Origin: Streptomyces xylophagus
GTDB taxonomy: Bacteria > Actinomycetota > Actinomycetes > Streptomycetales > Streptomycetaceae
DNA length: 64,000 nucleotides
Assembly (NCBI RefSeq): GCF_000716435.1
Contig: NZ_JNWO01000001.1
Coordinates: 434,001-498,000, forward strand
Direction of reading: 5' to 3'
How positions within the stretch are numbered: position 1 is the stretch's first letter; every line of letters starts with the position of its first letter. This document shows, in pieces, positions 52,245 through 61,184 of the stretch. The notes under the pieces are model-generated. The model saw only the letters and a list, made by a program, of their open reading frames with translations. It made no database searches and had not been told where the DNA came from. Both the position numbers and the translations under genes were made by a program.

Positions 52245-53408
52245 TCACCGCCCGCGCCAGTCCAGGCACACCACCAGGGCGTCGTCGTCGGGAGTCGGCG
52301 TGCCGCGGTGGCCGGTCAGCTCGCGCAGCACGGCCCTCGGTACTGCGGCGGCGGGCAGCAGCCGCGTGTGCTGGATCGCCCGCGCCAGCGCCGCGTCCCC
52401 GTACGCCTCACCCTTGGGCGAGGCGACGGCGTACACCCCGTCACTGACGAAGACGAGCCGGTCCCCGGGCTCGACCCGGAACTCCTGCTCGACGTAGTCG
52501 GTCTCCTCGAACATGCCCAGCGGCAGCTGCGCGTCGAAGGCGATCCGCTCCACCACTCCGTCGCGCAGCCGCAGCGTCTGCGGCGATCCGGCGTCCACCA
52601 CCCGGGCGCGCCCGGTGGTGAGTTCGAAGTCGAACATCAACACGGACATGTGGCTACGGCCCCGGTAGTGCGCGTACACGGCCTGGTCCGCGAGGGCCGC
52701 CTGGTCGCCGAGGGGGATGCCGGCCCGGCGTGCGTTGCGCAGGGCGTTGACCGCGAGGTTCGTGAGGAGTGACGCTTCTATGCCCTCGCCCATGCCGTTC
52801 GAGACGTAGAGCGTGAGGTGGTCGGCCGTGGCGGACCAGTCGAAGTTGTCCCCGTGGATCGCGTAGGCGGGCTCCAACTGCGCGCCCAGGTCGAACTCGG
52901 GGCGCGAGCACGAGCGGCCGGGCAGCAGCTGCCACTGCATCTCCGCCGCCAGCGTGAGCCGGTCCTTGCGCCTGGCCCGCAGATACAGGTCGGTGTCGCG
53001 CTCGGCGACCAGTAGCTCGTGGCCCAACACCTCGGCCAGCTCGGTCAGTTCGGGAAGGCAGTCGCGCGCGTGGTCACCGCCGGGCAGCGTCACCGAGAGC
53101 ACGCCGAGGCGGTCCCCGCGCACGCTGACCGGTAGATGGACGCGTACGTGACCGTCCCCGAAGTTCCCCTCCACGAACGGTTCCTGGGCACCGAAGGCGC
53201 GGCCCGCGGGGGTGTTGTGCACCGAGACCGGCGGCAGGGTGTGCGGCAGCTCGGTCACGGGCTGGAGTACGGTCAGGCCGTAGTCGGCGACGAGCAGCTC
53301 CACGGAGTCCGCCGCGTACCGCAGGCCCAGCTCGCGCCCGACGACGTCGGGCAGTTCGTGCGGCGCGGCTGTGCGCAGCGCCCGCTCGACAGCCATGAAT
53401 CTGTTCAC
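52245..53408 (-). CDS. SpoIIE/RsbU-type PP2C phosphatase with altered active site (copy B)
   Basis: 387 residues collinear with copy A: GAF-like region, AEMQWQLLPGR linker, PP2C. GDNFD (Asp187), SDGV (Asp323) and DDDA (374-377) are intact, but the DGMG motif reads SNGMG (Asn204 for Asp). So each copy lacks a different metal ligand. 66 bp separate it from copy A; both are probably co-transcribed with copy B first. Confidence 0.87.
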   Translation of the reverse strand: MNRFMAVERALRTAAPHELPDVVGRELGLRYAADSVELLVADYGLTVLQPVTELPHTLPPVSVHNTPAGRAFGAQEPFVEGNFGDGHVRVHLPVSVRGDRLGVLSVTLPGGDHARDCLPELTELAEVLGHELLVAERDTDLYLRARRKDRLTLAAEMQWQLLPGRSCSRPEFDLGAQLEPAYAIHGDNFDWSATADHLTLYVSNGMGEGIEASLLTNLAVNALRNARRAGIPLGDQAALADQAVYAHYRGRSHMSVLMFDFELTTGRARVVDAGSPQTLRLRDGVVERIAFDAQLPLGMFEETDYVEQEFRVEPGDRLVFVSDGVYAVASPKGEAYGDAALARAIQHTRLLPAAAVPRAVLRELTGHRGTPTPDDDALVVCLDWRGR

Positions 53409-53568
53409 GATCGTAGGTATGCCAATCTGTAGGGCGATCTCTCACCCGAAGAACGCGTCGCCCGCTCTGCTGTGGGCCGTACGGCCCCGGCGTCGCGTGT
53501 CGTCTCGTCCATCCGTGTCCGTCGCGCGTGCCTAGTAGGCTGTCGGCCGTCCCTGTGCCTGCGAGAGT

Positions 53569-54054
53569 GTGACTGTGACGTCCTTCCACCCCCGCCCCGA
53601 ACCCGACGAGGTCGCGCGCGTCACCTCGACGGCTGCGGAACTACTGGAAGTCCTGTGGGGGCGCGCCTCGACAGCGCCCGCGTCCGCCTCGCAGCTGCGT
53701 GTCCTGTTCATCCTGGAACACCACGAGGGCATCAACCTGCGCACCCTCGCCGACCATCTCGCCTCGACACCGCCGTCGACCAGCCGACTGTGCGACCGTC
53801 TGCAGGCCGCCGGTTTCGTCGAGCGCGAGGTGAGCCCCACGGACCGGCGTGAGGTGCGCCTGTATCTCAGCAGCCTGGGGCGGGCGTTCCTGTCGGACCT
53901 GCGGGCCCGTCGCGAGGAGGCGCTGGGGGCGGTACTGGCACAGATGCCGACCGCCGGGCGCAATGCGCTGCTCACCGGCCTCGAGGCGTTCTGTGCGGTG
54001 GCGGCGGCGCAGATACACGACCACGACGACGCCTCCGGCAGCCGCACCGCCTGA
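53569..54054 (+). CDS. MarR-family regulator
   Basis: 161 residues: NLRTLADHLASTPPSTSRLC recognition helix, DRLQAAGFVEREV, and wing DRREVRLYLSSLGRAFL. Starts with GTG-ACT-GTG, so the GTG at 53575 is also possible. It is divergent from copy B of the phosphatases, which it may regulate. Convergent with the dps-like gene, 33 bp apart. Confidence 0.88.
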   Translation: MTVTSFHPRPEPDEVARVTSTAAELLEVLWGRASTAPASASQLRVLFILEHHEGINLRTLADHLASTPPSTSRLCDRLQAAGFVEREVSPTDRREVRLYLSSLGRAFLSDLRARREEALGAVLAQMPTAGRNALLTGLEAFCAVAAAQIHDHDDASGSRTA

Positions 54055-54087
54055 ACGCGCCGCCCGGCGTACGGAGTTGCGGGCCGG

Positions 54088-54660
54088 TCAGCCGAGTTCG
54101 GCTCCCTTGGCCGCCGCCTCGGTCTCCGAGTGCGCGTCAGCGGTGGCGAGCGTGCCGCCCGCGCTCTCCAGGTGCGCCCGCACGAACCACTGGAACTGCT
54201 CCAGGTCGCGCAGCTGCTCGATCAGCAGGTCCTCGGTGGCGGGGTCGATCTCGCCCGCCTCCTTGATGCCGGCGCGGACGTCCTCGATCAACCCCGTGTA
54301 GACGAGGTTGAGCGCGCCGAGGTGGGCGATGGCGTCGGCCCGGCCGATGGAGTAGTCGTCCCAGGTGCGCTCGGCCACCAGCGTGCCCGGTGTGCCCGGC
54401 GCGCTCCCGCCGAGCGTGGCGATGCGCTCGGCCACGTCGTCGGCCATGTCCCGTACCCGGTCGACCTGCGGGTCGATCATCTCGTGCACGGCGATGAAAT
54501 GCGGCCCGACGACGTTCCAGTGCACGTGCTTCAACGTCAGGTGGAGGTCGTTCAGCGAGTGGAGCCGCAGCCGCAGCACGCCGATCAGCCGGCCCGCGGC
54601 CTCGCGCTGGATACCGGGAACGGTGTACTTCGGAGTCAGGTCCTTGATCTCCTTGGTCAT
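54088..54660 (-). CDS. dps: Dps-family ferritin-like DNA-binding protein
   Basis: 190 residues with the Dps core: LKHVHWNVVGPHFIAVHEMI supplies the ferroxidase His residues and DMADDVAERIATLGG the acidic ones. N- and C-terminal tails extend beyond the core, as in Streptomyces Dps proteins. It protects DNA and stores iron under stress. Lying beside SigB-type regulators, it is a plausible target, though no GGGTAC element was seen upstream. Confidence 0.91.
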   Translation of the reverse strand: MTKEIKDLTPKYTVPGIQREAAGRLIGVLRLRLHSLNDLHLTLKHVHWNVVGPHFIAVHEMIDPQVDRVRDMADDVAERIATLGGSAPGTPGTLVAERTWDDYSIGRADAIAHLGALNLVYTGLIEDVRAGIKEAGEIDPATEDLLIEQLRDLEQFQWFVRAHLESAGGTLATADAHSETEAAAKGAELG

Positions 54661-54869
54661 GGTTCACCTCAGGTCATTCGGTAGAGCGTGCGGTTCCTTA
54701 CCTGCTCACGGGTGCCCCCGTCCGGCGAGGTCAGACATTCCGTCCCTGCGTGGTGCGTCACGTGTGGCCCGTGGGCGACCGACGGCATCCACATGCGACG
54801 GGCCGGAAGCCATCGGCCTCCGGCCCGTCTTTCGGCCCCTCTTCCCCTCGTCCGACTGCGCGCGAAGTT

Positions 54870-55697
54870 CTAACCGCGCGCGAAGTCGAGGAGGTCGGCG
54901 TTGAATTGTTCGGCGAACTTGGGCACCATCGCCAGGCCGTGGGGAGCACCCGGATAGACCTTGTAGGTCACGTCCTTGACGAGTTTCGACGACTTGTCGC
55001 CGGAGGCCACAATGGGAACGATCTGGTCGTCGTCGCCGTGCACGATCAATGTGGGGACGTCGATCTTCTTGAGGTCTTCGGTGAGGTCGGTCTCGGAGAA
55101 CGCCTTGACACAGTCATAAGCGCCCTTGATTCCCACCGTCATGCTCCAGAGCCAGAACTCGTCGCGCGTTCCCTGCGTGACAGTCGAGTTGTCGCGGTTG
55201 GCGCCGAAGAACGTGGCGCTGAGATCCTTGTAGAACTGCGAACGGTCCGTCTCCACGCCTTTGCGGATCCCGTCGAAGACGTCGATCGGCAGCCCTTCCG
55301 GGTTCGCGTCCGTCTTGAGCATGAGCGGCGGAATCGCGCCGAGCAGGACAGCTTTGGCGACGCGGCCGGAGCCGTGCCGGCCTATGTAGCGGGTGACCTC
55401 ACCGCCGCCGGTCGAGTGGCCGACGAGGATCACGTCGTGGAGGTCCAGGGCTTCGATGACCGCCGCCAGGTCGTCGGCGTACGTGTCGAGGTTGTTGCCG
55501 TCCCAGGGCTGTCCGGAACGACCACCTCCACGCCGGTCGTGGGCCACGGCCCGGAAGCCGTTGTCCGCCATCAACTTCAGTTGGGGATCCCATGCGTCGG
55601 CGGTCAGCGGCCAGCCGTGGGAGAAGACGACGGGCTGCCCCGATCCCCAGTCCTTGTAGAAGATCTGCGTGCCGTCCGTGCTGGTGGCGAAGGGCAT
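54870..55697 (-). CDS. Alpha/beta hydrolase (non-heme chloroperoxidase/esterase type)
   Basis: 275 residues: oxyanion HGW in [12 protein letters not shown], nucleophile in [14 protein letters not shown], Asp in HGDDDQIVP, His in PHGLAMVP. This is the cofactor-free haloperoxidase-like esterase group common in Streptomyces. GAGAGGAAAA precedes the ATG, overlapping a CTCGAG-CTG-CTCGAG repeat at 55709-55723. Confidence 0.92.
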   Translation of the reverse strand: MPFATSTDGTQIFYKDWGSGQPVVFSHGWPLTADAWDPQLKLMADNGFRAVAHDRRGGGRSGQPWDGNNLDTYADDLAAVIEALDLHDVILVGHSTGGGEVTRYIGRHGSGRVAKAVLLGAIPPLMLKTDANPEGLPIDVFDGIRKGVETDRSQFYKDLSATFFGANRDNSTVTQGTRDEFWLWSMTVGIKGAYDCVKAFSETDLTEDLKKIDVPTLIVHGDDDQIVPIVASGDKSSKLVKDVTYKVYPGAPHGLAMVPKFAEQFNADLLDFARG

Positions 55698-56003
55698 GGT
55701 GTTTTCCTCTCGAGCTGCTCGAGTACGTCACACTTCACACTTCATCCGAGTCCGTTGCCCAAGCCGGACTGTGAACACCACGCCACGAACCGCCAGTGGA
55801 CGTACGGGGAATCGACGGAAATGGTCAGCAGCGAGAGGCGACCGGAATGAGCACGTCGTCCCCAGCACTCTAACCGAGGAGCGGTCCGGCAGCGCGTCGG
55901 CGTCAACTCCCTTGGCCATTCCCACAATAACCCGCAGGGTGAGCGAAAAACGTCAGACCGTAGTTCGATCTTTCGCACCCGTGCGACGGTTACCGTTTCG
56001 GCC
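55698..56003. other. Divergent intergenic region
   Basis: 306 bp between two hydrolase genes. It holds the CTCGAG-CTG-CTCGAG inverted repeat (55709-55723) near the minus-strand start and a -10-like TACCGT (55991-55996) 7 bp before the plus-strand ATG, which suggests a leaderless message. No small gene was recognised. Confidence 0.4.
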
Positions 56004-56900
56004 ATGCCAGAACGGAAAGCACGGAACGTCGGTCCGTCCGGAATCGAGATCGCCTACGAACGCTTCGGTGATCCCGACGCACCGCCGGCCCTGCTGATCA
56101 TGGGAGCCGGCGCGCAGATGATCAACTGGCCGGAGGGTTTCTGCCAGGCGCTGGTGGACCGGGGTCTTCAGGTGATCCGTTTCGACACCCGTGACGCCGG
56201 CCGATCGACACACTTCAGCAATGCGCCCGCGCCGGATTTCGCGGCTGCCCTGACCGGCGACCTCTCGACAGCGTCCTACACGCTCTCCGACCTGGCGGCC
56301 GACACCGTCGGCCTGCTCGACGCGCTGGGTCTCACCGGCGTACACCTCGTCGGTTCCTCGATGGGCGGGATGATCGCCCAGATGATCGCGATCGAGTACC
56401 CGGAGCGGACCCGCTCACTCACCTCGATGATGTCCACCACCGGTGAACCCGGCGTGGGGGAGGCCGACTTCACTGTGTTCTCCGACCTGGGAGCACCGCC
56501 GCGGGACCGGGACGCCTTCGTCGACTGGCAGGTGCGCGCGCTACGGCTCGCCGCGTCCCCGGCCTTCGCGTTCGACGCGGCCGCAGCGGCCGAGCGGGCC
56601 GGGCGGGTCTTCGACCGGGGATACGACCCCCTCGGCATCCAGCGCCAGGGCCTCGCGGTCGTGGCGACGGGCGACCGCACCGAACGGCTGCGGTCACTGA
56701 AGGTGCCCACACTGGTGGTGCACGGCGCCGCCGACATCGTGTGCGACGTCAACGGCGGCCGGGCTACGGCGGCTGCTGTCCCGGGTGCCGAACTGGTGAT
56801 CCTGGAGGGAATGGGCCACAGCCTTCCGCAGGAACTGTGGCCCGAACTCGCCACCCGCATCAGCGAGTTCGTCCACCACGTCGAGACGGTGACAGCCTGA
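56004..56900 (+). CDS. Alpha/beta hydrolase
   Basis: 298 residues: ALLIMGAGAQMINWPEGF near the N-terminus, DTRDAGRST, nucleophile in GSSMGGMIAQMIA, an Asp in HGAADIVCD and His in GMGHSLPQ. It resembles the aclacinomycin-methylesterase/RdmC-like group. The ATG lies right after a -10-like sequence and lacks a Shine-Dalgarno site. The substrate is unknown. Confidence 0.9.
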   Translation: MPERKARNVGPSGIEIAYERFGDPDAPPALLIMGAGAQMINWPEGFCQALVDRGLQVIRFDTRDAGRSTHFSNAPAPDFAAALTGDLSTASYTLSDLAADTVGLLDALGLTGVHLVGSSMGGMIAQMIAIEYPERTRSLTSMMSTTGEPGVGEADFTVFSDLGAPPRDRDAFVDWQVRALRLAASPAFAFDAAAAAERAGRVFDRGYDPLGIQRQGLAVVATGDRTERLRSLKVPTLVVHGAADIVCDVNGGRATAAAVPGAELVILEGMGHSLPQELWPELATRISEFVHHVETVTA

Positions 56901-56929
56901 TCTCTCACCCTCATCTGGGTGGGCGAGGT

Positions 56930-58270
56930 TCAGTGGATTGCGGCGCGGAGCCGGTGCTGTGTCTCGTGCATCAGGTCTTGTGCCTTGGCCGCGTGGGGCC
57001 CGACCAGGATGCCGTCCCGTTTGGCGAATTCCCCGCCGACCAGGACTGTCTCGACGTCGGCGGGGCCGGCGCCGAGCCCGAGCATCGCGACCGGGTCGCC
57101 GAAGCCGTCCAGGTGGGGCGAACGCAGGTCGACGACGGTGATGTCGGCCTGTTTGCCGGGGGTGAGCGAACCCGTCTGGTCGGCGAGACCGAGTACCCGG
57201 GCACCGCCGAGCGTGGCCAGCCGCAGCATGTCCCGCTGGTGCAGTGCGACCTCGTGCACGAGCTCGTTGCGGGCGAGGAACTCGGCGTTGGCGCGCGAGC
57301 GTTCCGCGGCCAGCGCGAGGCGCATCTCGGAGAACAGGTCGGTCCCGGCGCTGCACACGGTGTCGACCCCGAATCCGGAGACAATGTCACGTTCCAGAGC
57401 TCGCCCGGTGGCCGGGTAGGTGCCGAACTGCATCAGCATGTCCGTGCTCGGGGTGATGGTCACGGTCCCGCCCGAGGCGGCGATCAGGTCCATCTCCTCG
57501 TCGGTCAGCTGGTTGGCGTGGATGTAGTTGACGTCCGGGCCGAGCAGTCCGTCCCGTCGTAGCGCGGTGACCGCGTCCGCGGTGCCGGCCATCCCGACGT
57601 GAATGGAGATCGGCAGGCCGAGTTCTCGGGCGAACGCGAAGTCCTGGCGGTTGCGCTCCGGGGAGGTGAAGCACGGCCCGCGCAGCGCCATACCCATTCG
57701 CAGCCGTCCGTTGTCGCTGGTGCCACCGTCGCCGGGGAAGTGCTCGTCGCGCATGCGCCGGGCGTCCAGCGGGTGCGGCGGGTTCGGGTCGTCGTCGGCC
57801 GGACCGGGGCCGCCGTAGAAGAACACGCCGCGGATGCCGGATTCCCGCAGGCCGCGCAGGTTGGCGTCGGCGTGGTCGGCCGACTGCAGTGCGTGGGCCC
57901 AGTCGCCGATCGTGGTGATTCCCGCGTCCAGTGCCTGGAGCGCTCCCCACAGCGTGCCGGCGTGGAGGTCGGCCGCAGTGTGTTCGAGCGAGATCCCGGT
58001 CAGGACGGCCGGTCCGTAGCCGTATCCGGTCATCTGCGGGGTGAAACCGGCGATCGCGCCCTGCCAGACGTGTCGGTGCGTGTCGATCAGGCCCGGGATC
58101 ACCAGCCGACCCTGCGCGTCGACGACCTCGGTGTCCGGCCCCGGGCGCAGGCCGACACCGATCTGCGTGATGACACCGTCCCGCACTCGCACGTCACCAC
58201 CGGGCACATCGCCGAGCGCGTCGTCGAGCGTCACGACGTGGCCACCGGTGATCAGGATTTCTTCGGACAT
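56930..58270 (-). CDS. Amidohydrolase (ATZ/TRZ/cytosine-deaminase-like)
   Basis: 446 residues of the metal-dependent hydrolase superfamily: GLIDTHRHVWQGAI (HxH), SIHVGMAG (His), NYIHANQLTDEE (His) and SAGTDLFSEM (Asp) give a full metal and catalytic set, and LTPGKQADITVVD is the typical C-terminal beta-sandwich return. Likely deaminates or hydrolyses a heterocycle or amide. It lies downstream of the SDR gene on the same strand. Confidence 0.91.
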   Translation of the reverse strand: MSEEILITGGHVVTLDDALGDVPGGDVRVRDGVITQIGVGLRPGPDTEVVDAQGRLVIPGLIDTHRHVWQGAIAGFTPQMTGYGYGPAVLTGISLEHTAADLHAGTLWGALQALDAGITTIGDWAHALQSADHADANLRGLRESGIRGVFFYGGPGPADDDPNPPHPLDARRMRDEHFPGDGGTSDNGRLRMGMALRGPCFTSPERNRQDFAFARELGLPISIHVGMAGTADAVTALRRDGLLGPDVNYIHANQLTDEEMDLIAASGGTVTITPSTDMLMQFGTYPATGRALERDIVSGFGVDTVCSAGTDLFSEMRLALAAERSRANAEFLARNELVHEVALHQRDMLRLATLGGARVLGLADQTGSLTPGKQADITVVDLRSPHLDGFGDPVAMLGLGAGPADVETVLVGGEFAKRDGILVGPHAAKAQDLMHETQHRLRAAIH

Positions 58271-58341
58271 CGTCGAACTCCGTTTCAGTTGAATCGACTT
58301 GGGGGTGACAGGGTCGGACGTATCGGGACCGGCAGGCAGGG

Positions 58342-59121
58342 TCATCGCGACGCGCGGATCGAGGTGCCGGTGAGCTCGGCGCAGTAGTCGAGCAGGGCGT
58401 CCTGGACCTTCGCCTCGTGCGCCTCGGCGGGCACGGAGCGCTGCTCCTGGTGGTAGAAGTGCCGGCCGGTGACTTTCGCGGCCTCGTCGTCGCTGACGGC
58501 GAGCCACGCCTGGGTCACCGGGGCCCGGTCCAGGTCGTCCGGCGCGCCGGGGCCGCCCATCCTGGTCGCGACCCACCCGGGTTCCACGGAGTTCGACAGC
58601 ACGTCCGGCCAGCGCCGCGCGACACCGAGCGCGAGCAGGACGTCGAACAGCTTGCTGTCGCTGTACGCCTGCGCCCCGCTCCAGCGCCGGTCGGCCCACT
58701 GCGGATCGGACAGATCCGCATCCCCACCGCGAGCCATGCCCGAACTGAGGTAGACCAGCCGATCAGGCCGCGTCATCAACGCGGTCAGCAGGTAGGGCGC
58801 GAGCACGTTGACCGTGAACAGCTGGGAGAGGCCGTCGACGGTCTCGACGCGGCGCGGCTCGCGGTAGCCGATGCCCGCGTTGTGGATGACGGCGTCGAAC
58901 CGGCCCGCCGCATTGGCCTGGGTGGCCACCGACCGGATCCCGTCGAGGGACCCCAGATCACCCACCAGCACCTTCTCGGCAGCGGGCAGGGCCGCACGCG
59001 TGTCCGCGGCTCGCGCGGTGTCGCGAGCGTGCAGCGTCACCGTGTGGCCTTGGCCGATCAGCAGGCGACCGGCCATCAGACCGAGGCCGTCGGAGGATCC
59101 GGTGATCAGGACGTGAGCCAT
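58342..59121 (-). CDS. SDR-family oxidoreductase
   Basis: 259 residues: VLITGSSDGLGLMAGRLL Rossmann motif, VIHNAGIG, and the catalytic Tyr-Lys in AYSDSKLF. The pattern is of the WW-domain-oxidoreductase/protochlorophyllide-reductase-like SDRs. GGGAGGTG precedes the ATG. It is divergent from the epimerase gene with two LysR-box palindromes in between. Confidence 0.9.
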   Translation of the reverse strand: MAHVLITGSSDGLGLMAGRLLIGQGHTVTLHARDTARAADTRAALPAAEKVLVGDLGSLDGIRSVATQANAAGRFDAVIHNAGIGYREPRRVETVDGLSQLFTVNVLAPYLLTALMTRPDRLVYLSSGMARGGDADLSDPQWADRRWSGAQAYSDSKLFDVLLALGVARRWPDVLSNSVEPGWVATRMGGPGAPDDLDRAPVTQAWLAVSDDEAAKVTGRHFYHQEQRSVPAEAHEAKVQDALLDYCAELTGTSIRASR

Positions 59122-59273
59122 CGTCGCACCTCCCGGAGGGCGTTCGAGATTCGTCTCGGGTTGTCGATCAGAACGCCGGCGACAGGCAGGAACCGGGATC
59201 TCGGCCCGCTGTCGCGGCACGTCCACTGTCGATCTGCCGGGGCCGCCCTGTCCAAGACCCTTTGCGTTCCCTG

Positions 59274-59292
59274 CGATGCCCACAGGGCATCG
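59274..59292. promoter_or_regulatory. LysR-box palindrome 1
   Basis: Perfect 8-bp inverted repeat CGATGCCC-ACA-GGGCATCG with a T-N11-A core (TGCCCACAGGGCA), in the 291-bp region between the divergent SDR and epimerase genes. Likely site of the LysR protein encoded at 60288. Confidence 0.7.
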
Positions 59293-59314
59293 ACGCGGCT
59301 CGGCTCGATGCGTC

Positions 59315-59329
59315 ATGCCCGGCGGGCAT
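59315..59329. promoter_or_regulatory. LysR-box palindrome 2
   Basis: ATGCCC-GGC-GGGCAT, same arms as palindrome 1 and centred 39 bp from it, close to four helical turns. The pair fits recognition and activation sites of a LysR tetramer. Confidence 0.7.
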
Positions 59330-59412
59330 CACAGAGCGCGAAACAGGTCTTGGACGGGACCGGCGATCAGGTCGCACGGTGGAGTCGAACCTGATCAACA
59401 GCGAGGGATGGC

Positions 59413-60270
59413 ATGAGAATTTTCCTGACGGGTGGTTCCGGCTACATCGGCCGGGCCACCATTGCCGAGCTGGTGCGACGAGGCCACTCCGTGGAGGCGC
59501 TGGCGCGCAGCGAGCAGTCGGCACAGGCCGTGACCGGCGCCGGGGCGGTCGAGGTGCGCGGTGGACTCGCCGACCTGGACGTGCTCAACCACGCGGCCGC
59601 ACGCGCCGAGGCGGTGATCCACCTCGCGCAGGCCAGCTCCGCGGGCATGGATCTCGCCGCGGCCACGGCCATGCAGGACGGCGTCGGGGCCGGACCCTAC
59701 GTGCACACCGGTGGCACCTGGGTCTACGGCGACACCGAGGGCGTACAGGACGAGACCGCACCGTGGAATCCACCCGGCGTGGTGGCCTGGCGCAGGTCGG
59801 TCGAGGACGCGGTCTCGGCACGTGCCGCCGAAGGCGGTCGCCCCGTCATCGTGCAGCCCGGGCTGCTCTACGGAGGCGACAACCGGCTGATCGAGCATTT
59901 CTTCATCGCGCCAGGCAAAATGAGGGGCGCTGTCCCGTACATCGGCGACGGCGCCAACCGGTGGGGCCTCGTGCACATCGACGACCTGGTCACGCTCTAC
60001 GTCGCTGCGCTCTCGGCGCCGGCGGGATCGGTCTACATCGGGGTCGGCGAGGGCCACCCGACGATGAAGCAGGTCGCCGAAGCGGCGGCGTGCGGTGCGG
60101 GACTCGACGGCAAGACGGTCTCGGTCACATTGGAGCAGGCCCGCGCCGAGATGGGGCCCGTCGCGGACGCGTTCGCGCTGGACCAGCGCCTCACCTCGGC
60201 CAAGGCCCGCCGCGAGCTGGGCTGGGCACCGAGGCACGGTGACCCGCTCGCCACCCTCGAGCGTGGCTGA
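59413..60270 (+). CDS. NAD(P)-dependent epimerase/dehydratase-family protein
   Basis: 285-residue extended-SDR protein: IFLTGGSGYIGRATIAELV Rossmann motif, YVHTGGTWVYGD, then VIVQPGLLYGGDNRL and WGLVHIDDLVTLYVAAL. The canonical YxxxK is not obvious, so catalysis may differ from classical epimerases. GAGGGA precedes the ATG. It is 17 bp ahead of the LysR gene, probably in one operon. Confidence 0.89.
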   Translation: MRIFLTGGSGYIGRATIAELVRRGHSVEALARSEQSAQAVTGAGAVEVRGGLADLDVLNHAAARAEAVIHLAQASSAGMDLAAATAMQDGVGAGPYVHTGGTWVYGDTEGVQDETAPWNPPGVVAWRRSVEDAVSARAAEGGRPVIVQPGLLYGGDNRLIEHFFIAPGKMRGAVPYIGDGANRWGLVHIDDLVTLYVAALSAPAGSVYIGVGEGHPTMKQVAEAAACGAGLDGKTVSVTLEQARAEMGPVADAFALDQRLTSAKARRELGWAPRHGDPLATLERG

Positions 60271-60287
60271 TCAACCGGAGGAACCGC

Positions 60288-61184
60288 ATGGACGTCGACC
60301 TGCGCAAGCTTCGCTACTTCCTCGCGGTGGCCGAGGAACTCCACTTCGGACGCGCCGCGGAGCGGCTGCACATCACCCAACCCGTGCTCTCCCGCCAGAT
60401 CCGGGTGCTCGAAAGCGAGCTGGGCGTGGACGTGTTCATGCGGGACCGCCGCAGCACCGTGCTCACACCGGCGGGCGAACAACTCGTCCACGACGCCGGG
60501 CCCCTGCTGGCGAACGCGGACGCACTGCTGCGGCGGGTACGCGCCGCAGGCGAGGGCGTCACCCGCCTCACGATCGGGTTCATGCCGGGAATCACGTTGA
60601 CTCCCGTCGTTCGCCTGCTGCGCGAGCGCCATCCCGGGCTGGACGTGCGGATGTTGCGCACTGGCTGGCACGACCAGGTGGAGGTGCTCCACGACGCCCG
60701 CGCGGATGTCGGTATCGTCCGGTTGCCGATCGACCCGGCAGGTCTGGAGATCAGGCCGCTCTACACCGAACCGCGCCTCGTCATGGTGGCCTCGTCCCAT
60801 CGCCTCGCCGGCAAGGAAACCGTGCAGGTCGCCGACCTGGCGGCCGATCACCTCCTGCAGGACCCCGACGCCGTCCCCGAATGGCGCGACATCGCGGTGG
60901 AACTGCGCACCGGTGAGCGCCGCCCGGTACCGGTGATCCACAGCGTCGAAGAGAAACTCGAACTCGTCGCCGGCGGGCAGGGGATCGCCGTGATCCCGGC
61001 GTCCACCGCGAACTTCTACACCAGAGCCGACGTCGAGGCGATCCCGGTCGAAGACCTCGGCCCCAACCATGTCGCGGCGGCCTGGCCCACCGGGCGAACC
61101 ACCGGCCTGGTCGAGGAGTTCGTCGACGCCGCCACCGCCCTGCTGCCCGAACAAGAGGCCGGCGCGAGCCACCTCACAACGTAG
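60288..61184 (+). CDS. LysR-family regulator
   Basis: 298 residues: helix-turn-helix RYFLAVAEELHFGRAAERLH and TQPVLSRQIRVLE, then a substrate-binding-like effector domain (LTIGFMPGITLTPVV, DVGIVRLPID). GGAGGAA precedes the ATG. Its likely sites are the two ATGCCC-N3-GGGCAT palindromes upstream of the operon. The 3' end overlaps the convergent glycosyltransferase gene by 11 bp. Confidence 0.92.
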   Translation: MDVDLRKLRYFLAVAEELHFGRAAERLHITQPVLSRQIRVLESELGVDVFMRDRRSTVLTPAGEQLVHDAGPLLANADALLRRVRAAGEGVTRLTIGFMPGITLTPVVRLLRERHPGLDVRMLRTGWHDQVEVLHDARADVGIVRLPIDPAGLEIRPLYTEPRLVMVASSHRLAGKETVQVADLAADHLLQDPDAVPEWRDIAVELRTGERRPVPVIHSVEEKLELVAGGQGIAVIPASTANFYTRADVEAIPVEDLGPNHVAAAWPTGRTTGLVEEFVDAATALLPEQEAGASHLTT

